A stretch of 64,000 nt of DNA from Acanthaster planci (GCF_001949145.1 NW_019091580.1:236998-300997); one strand, 5' to 3'; shown: positions 23,801 to 33,090, numbered from the stretch's first letter. A program made the numbers and translations. Notes: generated by a model from the letters alone, not told the origin.

Positions 23801-26800
23801 GGAAATCGCCAATGTCAAAATATCAATGATCTGATGGGGTGAGTGAGCCACACACATGACCTACGGCATTTTTGCGGAGTTTCCGCTTTTTGAATGGACT
23901 GTTGTGGGGCCAAAGATATGGAGGTCATCCTGTAGACTTGCCCCCAGTCTGCAGTCTGGGACTAGGGGACTTCTAGACCTGTGGGGCAGCACGGATATCC
24001 GGGAATTTCACAAAATTGTGGGTAGCAACCACCGTGCAAATGAAAACAACTGCAGCGAGCGCGCGTACGTACTGAGCAAAAAAAAAGATTGTGTAACCTG
24101 AACCTTGGACTGGCTGGTGTGTGCGTACGTTGTTATTATCACCAGTGTGGTACACGTACATGCCATTTTGCAAGAATCCCGGATGTCCGCGCTGCCCCAT
24201 TTATCCACCAGACACTGATTTTCAAGGGAATAAGGCTTTTTCTTTCATTTGAAAAAAAAAAAAAAAACAAATGTAAGATATCAACTAATGCCCTAATAAC
24301 CTTCCTTAAGTAACATGCAATTTGAAAACAACAATCAATACTGGATGACCATCACAGCTTCAGCCCAACGAAGTGATCTCCTACTGTGACCTATATTTGA
24401 GGGTTATACAGAAGTACAGTGCCCAAGTGAAGCCATGCATGAAATAAATGTTTGCTGCCATGCGGCGTGTCTTGTGCGGCGTCTTCTTATTCTTTATTGT
24501 CGGAAGTCGTCTTTTCCAAAATCAATCTTTTTTTTACCTCACAAAATACTGAAATGATTTTAAATTTCAAATTAGGCATAAAGATAAAACTATTGAAGCT
24601 GTTTCTTTTCTTTCAACTCTAAAGTTTCCCTGTGTTTTATGTTTTTTTCCCAACTGTCCTATGTTTATTTTTCATTAAACATGAAAGTAATGAATTGGCA
24701 AATGTTTTAAATTGAACACACTTTCATTTGTTTCTAAAACTGAAACAAGCAACATGATGTACATGTACATGGAATGCTTACTGTGGAGATTATTTCATTA
24801 ACCATAATTTACTTGGCAAAATAATAAACATGCTTGAACTGAAAAAATGGCTTATATTTTTCTCTGGGAAATCTCCTGACAAAAGAAGGAATCTGCATTG
24901 ACAAAATTTACTCCTCTGTGGGTTGGAAGCATGGGAGACTGTGACAAGGTGTGACAATAAAATGTATCCCTTGCCAGGAGAGGGGTGACTCTGCAACAGT
25001 ACTTGACGTGTGCCCTGTGCAAGCAGTTTCGAACAAACACTGGCCCCATGGTGTTAAATTGATGGAGTTTGCAAGTTCAGTGGGTCGAAATCAGTGGAAA
25101 ACACAGCACTTGCCACTGTCATCAATCTCTGAGTCGCTGTCATCATCATCGGTGGTGGTAGCGCTCTGAAGCGATGTTGTGTTCTGGTGCAGGAGCATGA
25201 CTTGAATCAGGTTGAGGGGGTGGAGAAATCACACAAGGCTTCTTTGGTTCATTCACATCAACAACACGTGTTGTAAGCATTGATGGTGAATACAATGTAC
25301 ATGTACATGTACACATAGCTCCTGTAGATGCTTGCCCCAGACTGCAGAACTGGGCTTGTACACGTGTTCTGCAAGACGAGGAAGTAACATGTATTTTGCT
25401 GTTGGATGTCACATGTTGGTTGTAATGTCTAGGGCCTAATGAATATTTATTGTCTCTTTCTTGTCAAAATATCAATATATTTTTTATTTTGTAGGCCTTA
25501 ACTGTAAAAACTCCACACAGTCACTTTACTTTAATATTTGTTGAAAGAATGAAATGAAAGAAAAAAGCTACATTGAATTACTGTTCTTAGAAATGTACGC
25601 ATTAATTTAAATGGTTAATATGCATGCAGGAATTAAAAATTTTCGTGGAAAAATAAGCTTTGCAACATATCAACTCATCCCTCCAAAAGTGAGGGCGAAA
25701 CGATTTGCCAGGCAGAGAGAAAATTATATAAGGAACATGTCTTTTCTAAGTGTGCTCACATGCTCAATTGTCAGTGGAGCAGTGCTTCCATTTTCAAGGA
25801 AATTTCCTTATTTTAAGGAAATTTTTGCTTTCGAAGGAAATTTTAAGGAAATGAAAAAAATCTAAGGAAATTTTGAGGAAATCCCCCAAACCTAAAGAAA
25901 TTCTAAGGAAATTCTGAGCAAATTTTACAAATATTCTCAAACTCAGCAGCAAAATCAACATTACAAACTCTGCAATTATATTCTGTCAGATTTAGGATTA
26001 CTGGAAACAAGATTAGTAGAATAAAACGTTCTGCGTGTGCGCACAAGTTTGTCCGTGTCATTCAGATCAAAGATAGTATGGTGCTGCACGGCGCTTTACT
26101 ATCTTTGATTCAGATCAATATCCCCACCCATGATGCACACAGCCTGAGCTTTTCGTTCAAGACTGTGAGTTTAAGCATTGCATTGACCTCTTCTGATCAT
26201 CTAGCAAACAAACATAGTATTAGTAGTTTTTGGTAGTATATTAGGCTTTTTGGTGGTTAACTAAAAAAATAAGGAAATCGGGAGGAAAATAAGGACATTT
26301 GGCTCTGGGGATAGGGAAATTTTCATTTTGACTGTGGAAGCACTGCAGTGGAGTCACATGACTTCAGTCACACACGAACAGCGAGACTTTGAAACATTGT
26401 AATCTGAAACTTTAAAAGACACTGTACATGTAGGCCTAACGAATATTACTAATTGCCCCCGCAACCTCGATGGTTTTTGTATCTAAGTTGCAAACTAGGC
26501 CAAAATACATAAACTCTAGATATTTATGAGGGCAACTTACCGCTTAAGCCTTAGCTTTCGACATGTAGTGAAGGTACATGTATATTTCACGTCACTCGAA
26601 GTTGTTTGCAACGCGCGGCGTAACCAGCGAAAACAGGGCCCCTCGAAATCTGGTTCTTTTTCGAACTTTTTCCCAAAGTACATACAGACAAGATGCACAC
26701 AGCCGACAAAAGCAGAACTTAGATTAAAGATGCATAACGCCTATGTGCTTATAAAAATTGCAAACTGTTTACCTCTCGTCTGCACCAAATCACCCGCCAT
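8800..26800 (-). CDS. TMEM216: TMEM216, tectonic-like (MKS/JBTS) ciliary transition-zone membrane protein
   Basis: TMEM216 is a four-pass membrane protein of the ciliary transition-zone (MKS/tectonic) complex; human mutations cause Joubert and Meckel syndromes. Secure exons, with matching phases, are 14627-14720 (LSSLPLQILLYLNGWY), 13560-13652 (VLPYPGANF and EYVRLFLG), and 12036-12237 (KKGNLTEK, then LWQTYVLRIE). They align with the human landmarks LSSTPLEILFFLNGWY, LLPYPTANL, VIRLFFGTKGN and LLLQTYVLRLE. The arginine of VRLF is the residue altered in a known human Joubert allele (Arg73), and it is intact here. A terminal exon at 8800-8818 adds AESFR and a stop, giving exactly the human C-terminal length after the last helix. 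A likely first exon (26773-26800, MAGDLVQTR, phase 1) and an 8-nt microexon (15489-15496) would complete a protein of 147 residues, close to the human 145-148; these two pieces are inference. The C-terminal exon is moderately sure; the three central ones are firm. Confidence 0.9.
9290..9590 (-). repeat. tRNA-derived SINE-like element, copy 1
   Basis: The minus strand holds a tRNA-like segment (9372-9440) with an A-box-like stretch (TAGCTCAGTTGGTAGA) and a B-box (GGTTCAAATCC). It is preceded by a 140-bp unique head and followed by a tail with the words CAATTTCTTTG and TAGTTTGTTTCA. The same head, tRNA part and tail recur at 11405-11760 in the opposite orientation. It is not counted as a working tRNA gene, because the acceptor stem does not pair convincingly and it is embedded in a longer repeated unit. 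Confidence 0.75.
9590..9670 (+). repeat. tRNA-like SINE fragment
   Basis: GCTCAGTTGGTAGAGCA (A box) and GGTTCAATCC (B box) are followed by the same TCAATTTCTTTGTT tail seen in the two longer copies. It lies head-to-head with the copy at 9290-9590. A diverged tRNA pseudogene is the alternative. Confidence 0.65.
9736..10260 (+). repeat. Three diverged tandem units of about 175 bp
   Basis: The landmark TTTGTACAC recurs at about 9735, 9914 and 10085 (spacing 179 and 171). Each is followed by a shared order of words: a region like TTCAAGTCACTTGGCAA, then ATCTTCACC(A/C)(A/C)AGTT, then a TGA(C/T)(A/G)TCA-rich end and TTTTGAATATTTA. The units differ by substitutions and small indels. The block lies between the inverted SINE-like copies and has no coding content. 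Confidence 0.65.
10261..11404. other. TMEM216: TMEM216 intron 4 middle part
   Basis: No exon or recognisable element was found. The sequence is rich in TGACGTCA/TGATGTCA-like words (for example near 10463), as in the adjacent tandem units, so it may be a more decayed part of the same repeat. Confidence 0.4.
11405..11760 (+). repeat. tRNA-derived SINE-like element, copy 2, with a duplicated tail
   Basis: The tRNA-like part is 11648-11722 (TAGCTCAGTTGGTAGA and GGTTCAAATCC). Its head (11514-11647) matches the reverse complement of 9433-9580. The tail word TTGTTCATCTTTATAA appears on both sides, at about 11412 and 11724, so the unit is tail-head-tRNA-tail, as expected if two copies inserted in tandem or recombined. 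Confidence 0.7.
12578..12798 (+). repeat. 111-bp tandem duplication, two copies
   Basis: Two head-to-tail copies (about 12578-12688 and 12689-12798) differ at only a few positions. They lie in TMEM216 intron 3. The period is exactly 37 codons, and plus-strand codons stay open across both copies (12581-12805). With no splice signals or family match, the openness is best read as chance plus period rather than a gene. Confidence 0.8.
12907..12950. repeat. Perfect 16-bp inverted repeat (hairpin)
   Basis: Arms CCTCAATCCTCCAAAA (12907-12922) and TTTTGGAGGATTGAGG (12935-12950) flank a 12-base loop that itself repeats TCCTCC. It lies in TMEM216 intron 3. No U-run follows on either strand, so it is not read as a terminator. 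Confidence 0.85.
14330..14585 (+). repeat. Dispersed direct repeat, copy A
   Basis: Ordered matches with 16330-16550 in the same orientation: TTAGAATACAG, then GCC(A/G)TACAAAAGC, then TTTTTCATA, then (T/C)AGCACTCTG, then AGCTCT. The sequence is diverged, with indels. It spans the end of TMEM216 intron 1/2 sequence and is non-coding. Family unknown. Confidence 0.55.
15489..15496 (-). CDS. TMEM216: Hypothetical 8-nt microexon bridging TMEM216 exons
   Basis: On the minus strand, a good acceptor (cttttattacag) is followed by GGAAGACG and then gtggtt. Joined between the candidate first exon (phase 1) and exon 14627-14720 (phase 0), it gives Arg-Gly-Lys-Thr before LSSLPL, against Arg-Gly-Lys-Arg before LSSTPL in human TMEM216. 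The reading is attractive, but the donor is weak and such short matches arise by chance. Confidence 0.25.
16330..16550 (+). repeat. Dispersed direct repeat, copy B
   Basis: This partner of the 14330-14585 copy carries the same ordered words with a similar spacing. Its microsatellite content (TACATGTAC) differs. The type of element is unknown. Confidence 0.55.
17000..21150. other. Long non-coding stretch within the proposed TMEM216 intron 1
   Basis: Short open frames only, none with splice-consistent continuation or family resemblance. It contains scattered TACATG microsatellites (for example 17738, 18293, 19465). Nothing further could be supported. Confidence 0.4.
21180..21350 (+). repeat. 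Dispersed repeat with GTGGAAGGCGAGGA motif, copy 1
   Basis: Shares an ordered series of words with 45490-45665: AATATTC(C/T), AAAACCCACGGAA, AAGT(A/T)GGGACTGAAAA, and GAGGTGGAAGG(C/T)GAGGAA. The middle contains GGGATTTGATCCCGGGTT, which resembles a tRNA T-loop (B box) region, so a SINE is likely. Confidence 0.65.
21703..21848. mobile_element. Small MITE with about 55-bp terminal inverted repeats
   Basis: The left arm contains TGTTTGTTTCAC (21707) and ATCAGTGA. The right arm contains GTGAAACAAACA (21832-21843) and TCACTGAT, so order and spacing are mirrored over about 55 bp per side. Only some 30 bp lie between the arms. No target duplication was clear, so the superfamily is not assigned. Confidence 0.7.
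22570..23970. mobile_element. Foldback-type element with inverted repeats of about 280-320 bp
   Basis: The left arm (about 22570-22870) and right arm (about 23630-23970) are inverted copies with some 20% divergence. Paired landmarks include TTGGCCCCACAACAG (left) with CTGTTGTGGGGCCAA (right), and CTCACTCACCCCATCAGATCA with its complement near 23830. The 760-bp centre has no open frame of note. The length and lack of a transposase suggest a non-autonomous DNA element, or an inverted segmental duplication. Confidence 0.7.
23133..23157. repeat. (TACATG)n microsatellite
   Basis: Four uninterrupted ACATGT units, each its own reverse complement, so the strand is arbitrary. It lies inside the foldback element. 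Confidence 0.85.
23980..24200. mobile_element. Short inverted-repeat element next to the foldback element
   Basis: GGGGCAGCACGGATATCCGGG (about 23982) is mirrored by CCCGGATGTCCGCGCTGCCCC (about 24178). The similarity continues inward with gaps for some 50 bp. It is about 220 bp in total. A MITE is likely; no target duplication was identified. Confidence 0.6.
25780..26345. mobile_element. hAT-type MITE (566 bp) with perfect 8-bp target-site duplication
   Basis: Ends CAGTGCTTCCA (25780-25790) and its exact inverted copy TGGAAGCACTG with one interruption at the right end (26335-26345). Both sides are flanked by CAGTGGAG (25772-25779 and 26346-26353). CAGnG tips and 8-bp duplications are the signature of hAT transposons. 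Inside are many AAGGAAATT(T) repeats on both flanks (25797-25915 and 26268-26325) and a central hairpin (26067-26078 with 26097-26108). There is no transposase. Confidence 0.85.
26773..26800 (-). CDS. TMEM216: Candidate first coding exon of TMEM216 (MAGDLVQTR, phase 1)
   Basis: ATGGCGGG sits in a YY1-like start context (ccatcATGGCGG), typical of housekeeping first exons, with an inverted CCAAT box (attgg) about 15 bp upstream and a donor gtaaac after AGA-G. The human protein begins with a comparable short exon ending in an Arg-Gly context before the LSS exon, so type and phase fit. The intron to exon 14627-14720 would be about 12 kb and needs a small bridging piece to keep frame. It could instead start an unrelated gene. 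Confidence 0.45.
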
Positions 26801-28922
26801 GATGGAATTTAGCAACCAATGACCGAGGAAAATTGGTCAAAAGAGGGCGCTATTTATCAACAAGAGTGGGCTGGTTTGTGTTCTGCTAACAGGGTGACGG
26901 ACGACGGAATTCACGTGATCATCAAAGGGTATTTACTGGTGAAAGAGAAGCGTACTGCTGTTTTCGAGAAGTGGCTGGTACAAGCGGTAGTCAAACAATA
27001 AATGGTTGTCAAAGGGTAGATGGAAAAAGCAAATTAAGTGCCAAAGTTTCGGCAATAGGCAAAAAAAATCGGGGGGGGGAGGGAGAAGAATTTAGAAATA
27101 CGTAACTGTTTACGATCGAGGGTCACCCCCCCCCTTTGGAGAAGGGGATGTCCCGCGCTGTATGTGGGAAGCCCGCAACGAGGATCTGGTAGTCAAATAG
27201 TAGCTGCTGGTAAAAAAGTTAACTACCGGTCAATGGAAGCTGGCAAAGGTGGATCTTGTTTCTGGTGGAATTTCGTCAGTCATGTAACATGATTTTTTTC
27301 GCTTATAAACATGGTTTGAGGAGGACTGAAATGAAGCAGTTCCCCAAATGGGTGTGTTTGTGGGGTGGGGGTAGAATCTCTTGATGTTCCCTGTTTTGGC
27401 CTGGATGGAAGGCGAAATTTGGAGGCTTTGTTACACGCACTGGGAAGCAATTCAAATAGTCCCTCCCACAAATCGCCCTTTTCTGATCCCATTTAAAAAA
27501 CAAACTAAGTGATGACCGCCTTTTCAAGCGGGGTTGGGTGTGGAATGACCCCCGTTAGCGGCAATGGTAGCTGATGATGAAAGAGAAACTGTTATTCTAT
27601 AGAGGGAAGAGAGCTCGAGTGAAAAAACTCCCTCTAGAGAAACAAAAAAAAGTTTACTCTTTTACGCTTTGTTTGATATACTTTTGTCCAAATGGACCAT
27701 TAGCATATTGAATAACAATAAAGTATTGTCTGTAAATGAACTGGCAGTTATGTTGGGAGAATTTGGACATCATCAGTTTCCCATTTTCATATATCTCCAT
27801 CTCCTCACCGAGTGATGTTATTTTTGCACAAATTATGGCACTAACTAGATTTTTCAACAGAACTCGATCGGCACTTGTACGCGTGAAAGCCTGATTTCAC
27901 AGGCAGTCATTGGTCGTTGGCCAATCACAACGCGCGAAATTTGTCGACCCTTTCCAAACGCGCATAGGGTCGACAAATTTNGTTGGTAGACGATTTTTGT
28001 AGATTTTGCTGTACTACATTTTCTCGTTTGCTGACTTATTTTTGTTTATATGCATAGAAACAAACAACCATCAGCCCCTTTCTCTTAAATGTTTTTAATA
28101 AGTAAATTCTGGCTTCACAGTTTGAACAGAAACACCAGTGCATTGAACTTTGTCTTCCTTACATGTAGATGCCGTCACAGCGACAGCGCCCCCAGTTTCT
28201 AGGAAAGCATGAATAATTTTTAAAAGTGTTAAAAGTGCGCTTTTCAACTTTTCATACATTAAAGAATAGTATAAAGTTGCAGAAAAGCTGTGCCTAAGAC
28301 AAATTAATTACTGTCAGCTACTCTTTCAAGACGGCAATGGAGGTATCTTCATGGTGACTGTAAACTGATCCTTTGCGTAGAATATCCTGTTTTCAGCGTG
28401 CGCCCTCGATTGGAAAGTGCAGTGGGTATGAGCAATGCCGTGCGCCTACACATAAGCACAAACGATTTTTTTTCTCAACCACATTTGAAGTAATTCTTAG
28501 CATTTAATTTTTCCGTCTTTGAACTTGGGCAAATGGTAAATAATAAATATTGAAAAGTCATTTATGCTTTATTAAGGAACATGTAGGCCCTATCACTGAA
28601 TTTGATGTGGAAATCACCACGAGAAGATGAGAGGGGAAGGACAAAATCTTCAACTATTTTTTCCCCTAAAGATCTTCTAATTTAATAAATCTGTCATTAC
28701 TGTAAACACTTCTGGGTTGACTATGACCAAGCTCAGTTTATGGACAACCATTACAAATTCACAAGGCAGCTGGGATTGGGATATAATCTAAGAACGTGTA
28801 GGTGGGATACACCACAAAATTTACATGAATTAAGAAAGAATACGCATTCACGAAAACAGTCATGTAGAGTAAATCCCTTTCCAACACTACCCAGTTCCAA
28901 ACCCTTGTAATACTCAGACATG
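26801..28922. other. Intergenic stretch between TMEM216 exon 1 and the RERG-like gene
   Basis: No coding region supported. G-runs near 27070 and C-runs near 27125 are low-complexity. A strong hairpin sits at 27937-27980 beside an unresolved base. Confidence 0.4.
27937..27980. repeat. 14-bp perfect inverted repeat next to an ambiguous base
   Basis: Arms AAATTTGTCGACCC and GGGTCGACAAATTT with a 16-base loop. The base at 27981, immediately after the right arm, is N, and another inverted CCAAT word lies upstream. The hairpin may have caused the sequencing ambiguity. Confidence 0.85.
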
Positions 28923-31900
28923 TCAAAGTGACGTAGTGCGCCCCATTCTTGGTCCCCGCATGAGTTTGTTCATAGCTCGCTTGACGTGCGCTGTGGCGCC
29001 GTGAGCCTTGCGTTGCGCCCTCTCGTGCTTCTCGTCTGCTCGTTTGTGCTTCCACTCCCGGAACGCGTTGTGGAAAAGTTCGGCCACGTTCCAGATCTGG
29101 CGGCCGTCCTTGGCTGAGATTTCGCAGTACGGGTAGCCCATATCCTCCGCCAGTTTCCTCCCCTCCGACTCAGTGACGGTTCTGTCAGGAAGTAAGGAAA
29201 AGCAGACGAAATTACGAGATTTAGGACTACAAGTCTCAAAAAAGAGTTCCCTTTTCTGCCCACTCAGAGAGATTTTATTGAAACACTTGGCATATACTTG
29301 TGACGTTTGCAATATTTGTAACGTTTGAATTACATGTATTATCATTTACATCTTCACAATGGTCCACATGTCAGAACCTAGTCTTGATTACAACAGATAG
29401 AAAACCTTGTTTTTCATCTGCGTTGACAGTTTGAAATTTCTTTAAAACGGTCAGTTTACAAATGTTTGTGTCTGAAAAAAAAGGCCTACATGGGGATGGA
29501 TCTCCTGTAGGACCTTTTAGGTTTTTACTTCATCGTAGGCTATTATTGTAAAGTGGATATTTGCAGCTGACACATTTTCTGACAGTCTTTCTTCGTACTT
29601 TACTTGAAATTTTATATCCTTAAAAACTTTATAAAATTGATCTGAACAGTCTACCCGTGTAGGCCGATCCGCAGAGCTCATTGTTAATGTTGCCAACTGA
29701 TAGGGCTTTCTGCACTGATGGTAAATGAAGATGCGCGTTCCTGAACTGCTACAAGTATTATATTTGATGCAGGTAATTTGTATATTTTCTGTGGAAATGT
29801 GTTCCCTTCGAACCTCATTTCTTTGCGCAGATCATTCTTGTTGGCTACTAAGATGACGGGCAACGAGCTAGTCGTCTTCAGGGCGTTCTCCACATCTCGT
29901 TTAATGTTCGAGATTTCTTCGAAGCTCCGTCGGTCTGCTACCGAGTAGACGAAGAGGAAGGCGTCGCCCCAGAGCGCGTAGGCATTGCGGTGTCCGTGCT
30001 TGTCCTGAAGACAAAAACCTATGAAGTTGGCATTATTGAACATGAAAACTCGGTACATATGTTTATACGTCTTTCGGGCACACACTCAGTTACGTCGCGG
30101 CACCAACAGATCTAGAAATTGACAGATTACAATGGCGTTCCATATCAACGGTGCACGCTTCTGCATATACCCAAAATGGTTCACGCGATCAAGGCGCACG
30201 CAATTTTTAGCGGAAGAGATTACGGTCGCTCTTTGAAAGAGGGCAGATAGGTGTAGGCCTAGTGTCGATCAAAACTAGAAACTATTATACAATACCTACA
30301 AAAATCCCCGCCATCTGAATCAGTGATCACTTCATTTCACTTGACTGCATGGTTCCCACTCCCATTTCATATATTTCATTCCCATTCAGAAAGAGGAAAA
30401 TAATGCAGGGACGGAAAGTTGTCTAACATTGTACGCCACTACCGTGTGAGTAGCGCTTTGGACACCAATCTGTTTCGAAAATGACAGACTAATTTGTTCT
30501 CCTAATCGCAAGGGGGTTTTGCAGGTGTGTACAAAACAAATAGGCCTGATGAATGTTTCACATTCGTGCAATGGTAAGAATCATTTCATTCGTTGGCAGA
30601 TGGAATGTTCAATTCCATCTAGTTTCACCTCGTGGAATCAAACATCATTTCATCGTCTCCTCATTATTGGTCTTACCATTGCACTCATAACAACTCATAA
30701 TTTATATATTACTGCGGTGACAGAACGATCCCGTGGACAGGTGGAACGCGACCAAGCGGCCGCCGTGATTGGCCAAATGCACGCGCATCAAGCTGAAGAA
30801 CGCGCATGTGTGTGTGTTGCTCACCAGTGGTTGCCATCGTAGTTATGGTGTCGACCAGGCACCACAGATGAGATTTGATGTTTAATTAATGGGCCTGCTA
30901 AAAGAGACAGGGAAACACCTCCCGGAACACATTTTGATGGAGGACGACGGGGCTTAGTAAATGCATTTTCAGAAATATTATTGTTTTTCATGTAACTATT
31001 GTGCTATACTCACGTGACCAGCAGTGTCTAAAATTTCCATGACAACGTCTTCTCCATCAACTGCTGCATGATATCTGCACAAATATTCTGAAATGTCAAT
31101 AAGATTTTATACAATCTGAGGAACGTCAACGACGAAAGATAAATATTTCTTGTTAATTTTTAAATTCTTTATAGTGGTTGGTTTACAGTTGATACATTTA
31201 CAAAATTATAAAGTACATGTACGTCCACTCACATTATGACCGGTCATCTTGCATGAATCATGCAATAAAGGTCAGTGAGCGGACTGACTTACCTAGTGTA
31301 GGGTCGTACTCTCCAATGAAACGCCTGGTTACATATCGCACCATCAAAGCTGTCAAAGAATTAATTTCGTTACATTTTTTCCATTGTCACATTCTCTTGT
31401 GCAGAGCGACTTACGGGAGGGCAAATGGGGTCAAAGAGTAGCTGGTGGAATACTGTGAAAGACGCTATCACGTGAAAGAGCGTCGTCTATTGGCATACAG
31501 AAATTTATTTTGAAGTTTAAAATTCCTTTCACCCCCATGGACCATCAATACTCATTAGATAAGAAAAAATGCGACGTTTCATTGAGGTGACGTCGGGGAG
31601 AATTTTGATATCAGTTTTCTTATTTTTTTCCAGTTTTTTCAGTTTCTAAATTTCGGCTTTGTATATTAAGGGGGTGGGTAGCAATACCATCTCTCTCCAC
31701 TAAAATGATGTGGAATCATATCGTCTTGATTTTGTGTTCTGATTCTAAAAAAAAAATAAGAAAGTTATGATACATTACAGCTGAAGTGCAGTTATCACTG
31801 AGCGAAACTATTGGCACTCTGAAAGAATTTAGGGGAAAAGACAGGAACGAAACGAATTAGACGGAGAGGTGAGTCAAGAAAGTGGGGGGTGAACTTCACC

Positions 31901-32062
31901 TGTTTTGCCAACGCCTGGTGAGCCGAGCAGCACGACACGGAACGACAGCGAAGATGGCGGGGGAGACGAGTGAGAATTCTCTGGCAGTGGACTCGACGAG
32001 AAGGTGGTCGACCTGCGCGTCCTTGTCAGACTCATCGTTTGATCAAAACGCAGGTCGGTCAA
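28923..32062 (-). CDS. RERG-like Ras-family small GTPase, five exons
   Basis: A Ras-superfamily GTP-binding protein of the RERG/RASL group. Exons: 31900-32062, 31293-31349, 31014-31087, 29814-30004 and 28923-29181. All introns are GT-AG with matching phases, giving 247 codons from the first Met (238 from Met10). G1 is GSPGVGKT (residues 47-54), the switch I region is RRFIGEYDPTLE (63-74), G3 is DTAGH (94-98), G4 is NKND (153-156) and G5 is SAK (184-186). The C-terminus (HVKRAMNKLMRG) matches the human RERG tail THVKQAINKML, and like RERG it lacks a CAAX box. Human RERG has 199 residues; the difference is a Ser/Pro-rich N-terminal extension of about 40 and a basic charged insert before the tail. 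Odd points are His98 at the position of Ras Gln61 and Pro49 at Ras Gly12. RASL10/RASL11/RASL12 paralogues are the alternatives, but the tail favours RERG. Confidence 0.92.
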
Positions 32063-32660
32063 ATATTACAGCATAACTCATGATTCACCATCATTAGTGT
32101 TACCCTCCTCGTTGTTATTGTTCCATGTAGATTGAGGTTCCAATCGGCAGCTATTGCGATGTCTGAACATCCAAATTGTTCAAGATATTGGGACGTTCTT
32201 GGATGGGAATCCTATGGATGAATCCATCCAGAGTAACAGGCCGAATTTGTCCCCAACACCATACACTCTCGTCAACCGCCGAAAGACCGAATACCGCACT
32301 GGCCGCACCGTGTCTTGTGGCTCAGGACACCCATTGCATTAATCACACCTGTCCGCTGATACACTGGGCTTCCATGAAAAGACACAGGCAAGGCGGGAGC
32401 TTCTCCACCCGCAGAGCTACCCACAGACTGACCGGCTAAAATATCGCAGTTCGCCGATCTGCAAGGGGTGGCAAGAAAGTAAATTGTATAGAATTATCCA
32501 CTTATCCCCTCGCAGTACGTATTTATTATTCGATATCAATCATGCCGATGGCGAATACCGAAATATCACGTTTATTTATAAAGCTCTCCTTGTCGGGGAC
32601 AAAATACCAGCAATCACTGGATGACGAGAGTTGGTACATAACGCGTGCATAGGTGTGCCC
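32063..32660. other. 5' flank of the RERG-like gene
   Basis: Presumed 5' UTR and promoter side of the minus-strand RERG-like gene. No TATA box or CpG cluster was recognised. Confidence 0.35.
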
Positions 32661-32667
32661 GGCATGT

Positions 32668-33090
32668 TTATAAATACCTCTTCTGTGAGACAGCTGCAGA
32701 GGAATGGACTTAATTTTTCAAGCATATCGAAATGGCAGAAACTGCTTCGGCTGCACGCAACGTGACCAAAATGTACGATGTTCCAAATCTGCCACCCAAA
32801 AAAGTTGCTCCAAAGCTTGGTGAATCTTGGCAGATTTGCATCCAGCACACATGTAGTGTTACAGCACTATGGTCAAGCGCCAGTGCTCATAGTGACTGTG
32901 CACGCCGTATTTATCCTTACTGCATGTCTTATGCAAATCATTCTAGGTATGTGCTTGTATATGTTTTCTCTTTTCTTTGTGTTCACACGGTTGTCGCTCA
33001 TCACCCGGCAGGGCTTAACTAGAAGTCTGATCAAGCGCTTCGATTTGTAGATACGAAATGTAGTTTTAAAATAAAGATTTTTAAAAAAAT
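32668..33090 (+). other. Possible small transcription unit with TATA box and poly(A) signal
   Basis: TTTATAAATA at about 32669 lies roughly 60 bp before an ATG (32732) that opens a 96-codon frame (MAETASAARNVTKMYDV...). A second overlapping frame from 32778 (90 codons) encodes a convincing transmembrane stretch (PVLIVTVHAVFILTACLMQI) and ends at 33048-33050. AATAAA follows at about 33070 in an A-rich run. A single-base change near the A-run at about 32799 would join the N-terminus of the first frame to the membrane stretch, so this could be a small membrane-protein gene, a retrocopy or chance. I do not recognise the family. Confidence 0.3.

Noticed and set aside
32732-33022. SEC61-beta-like gene
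   Set aside because: The single hydrophobic stretch is vaguely similar, but the N-terminus lacks the family pattern and the membrane stretch is in another frame.
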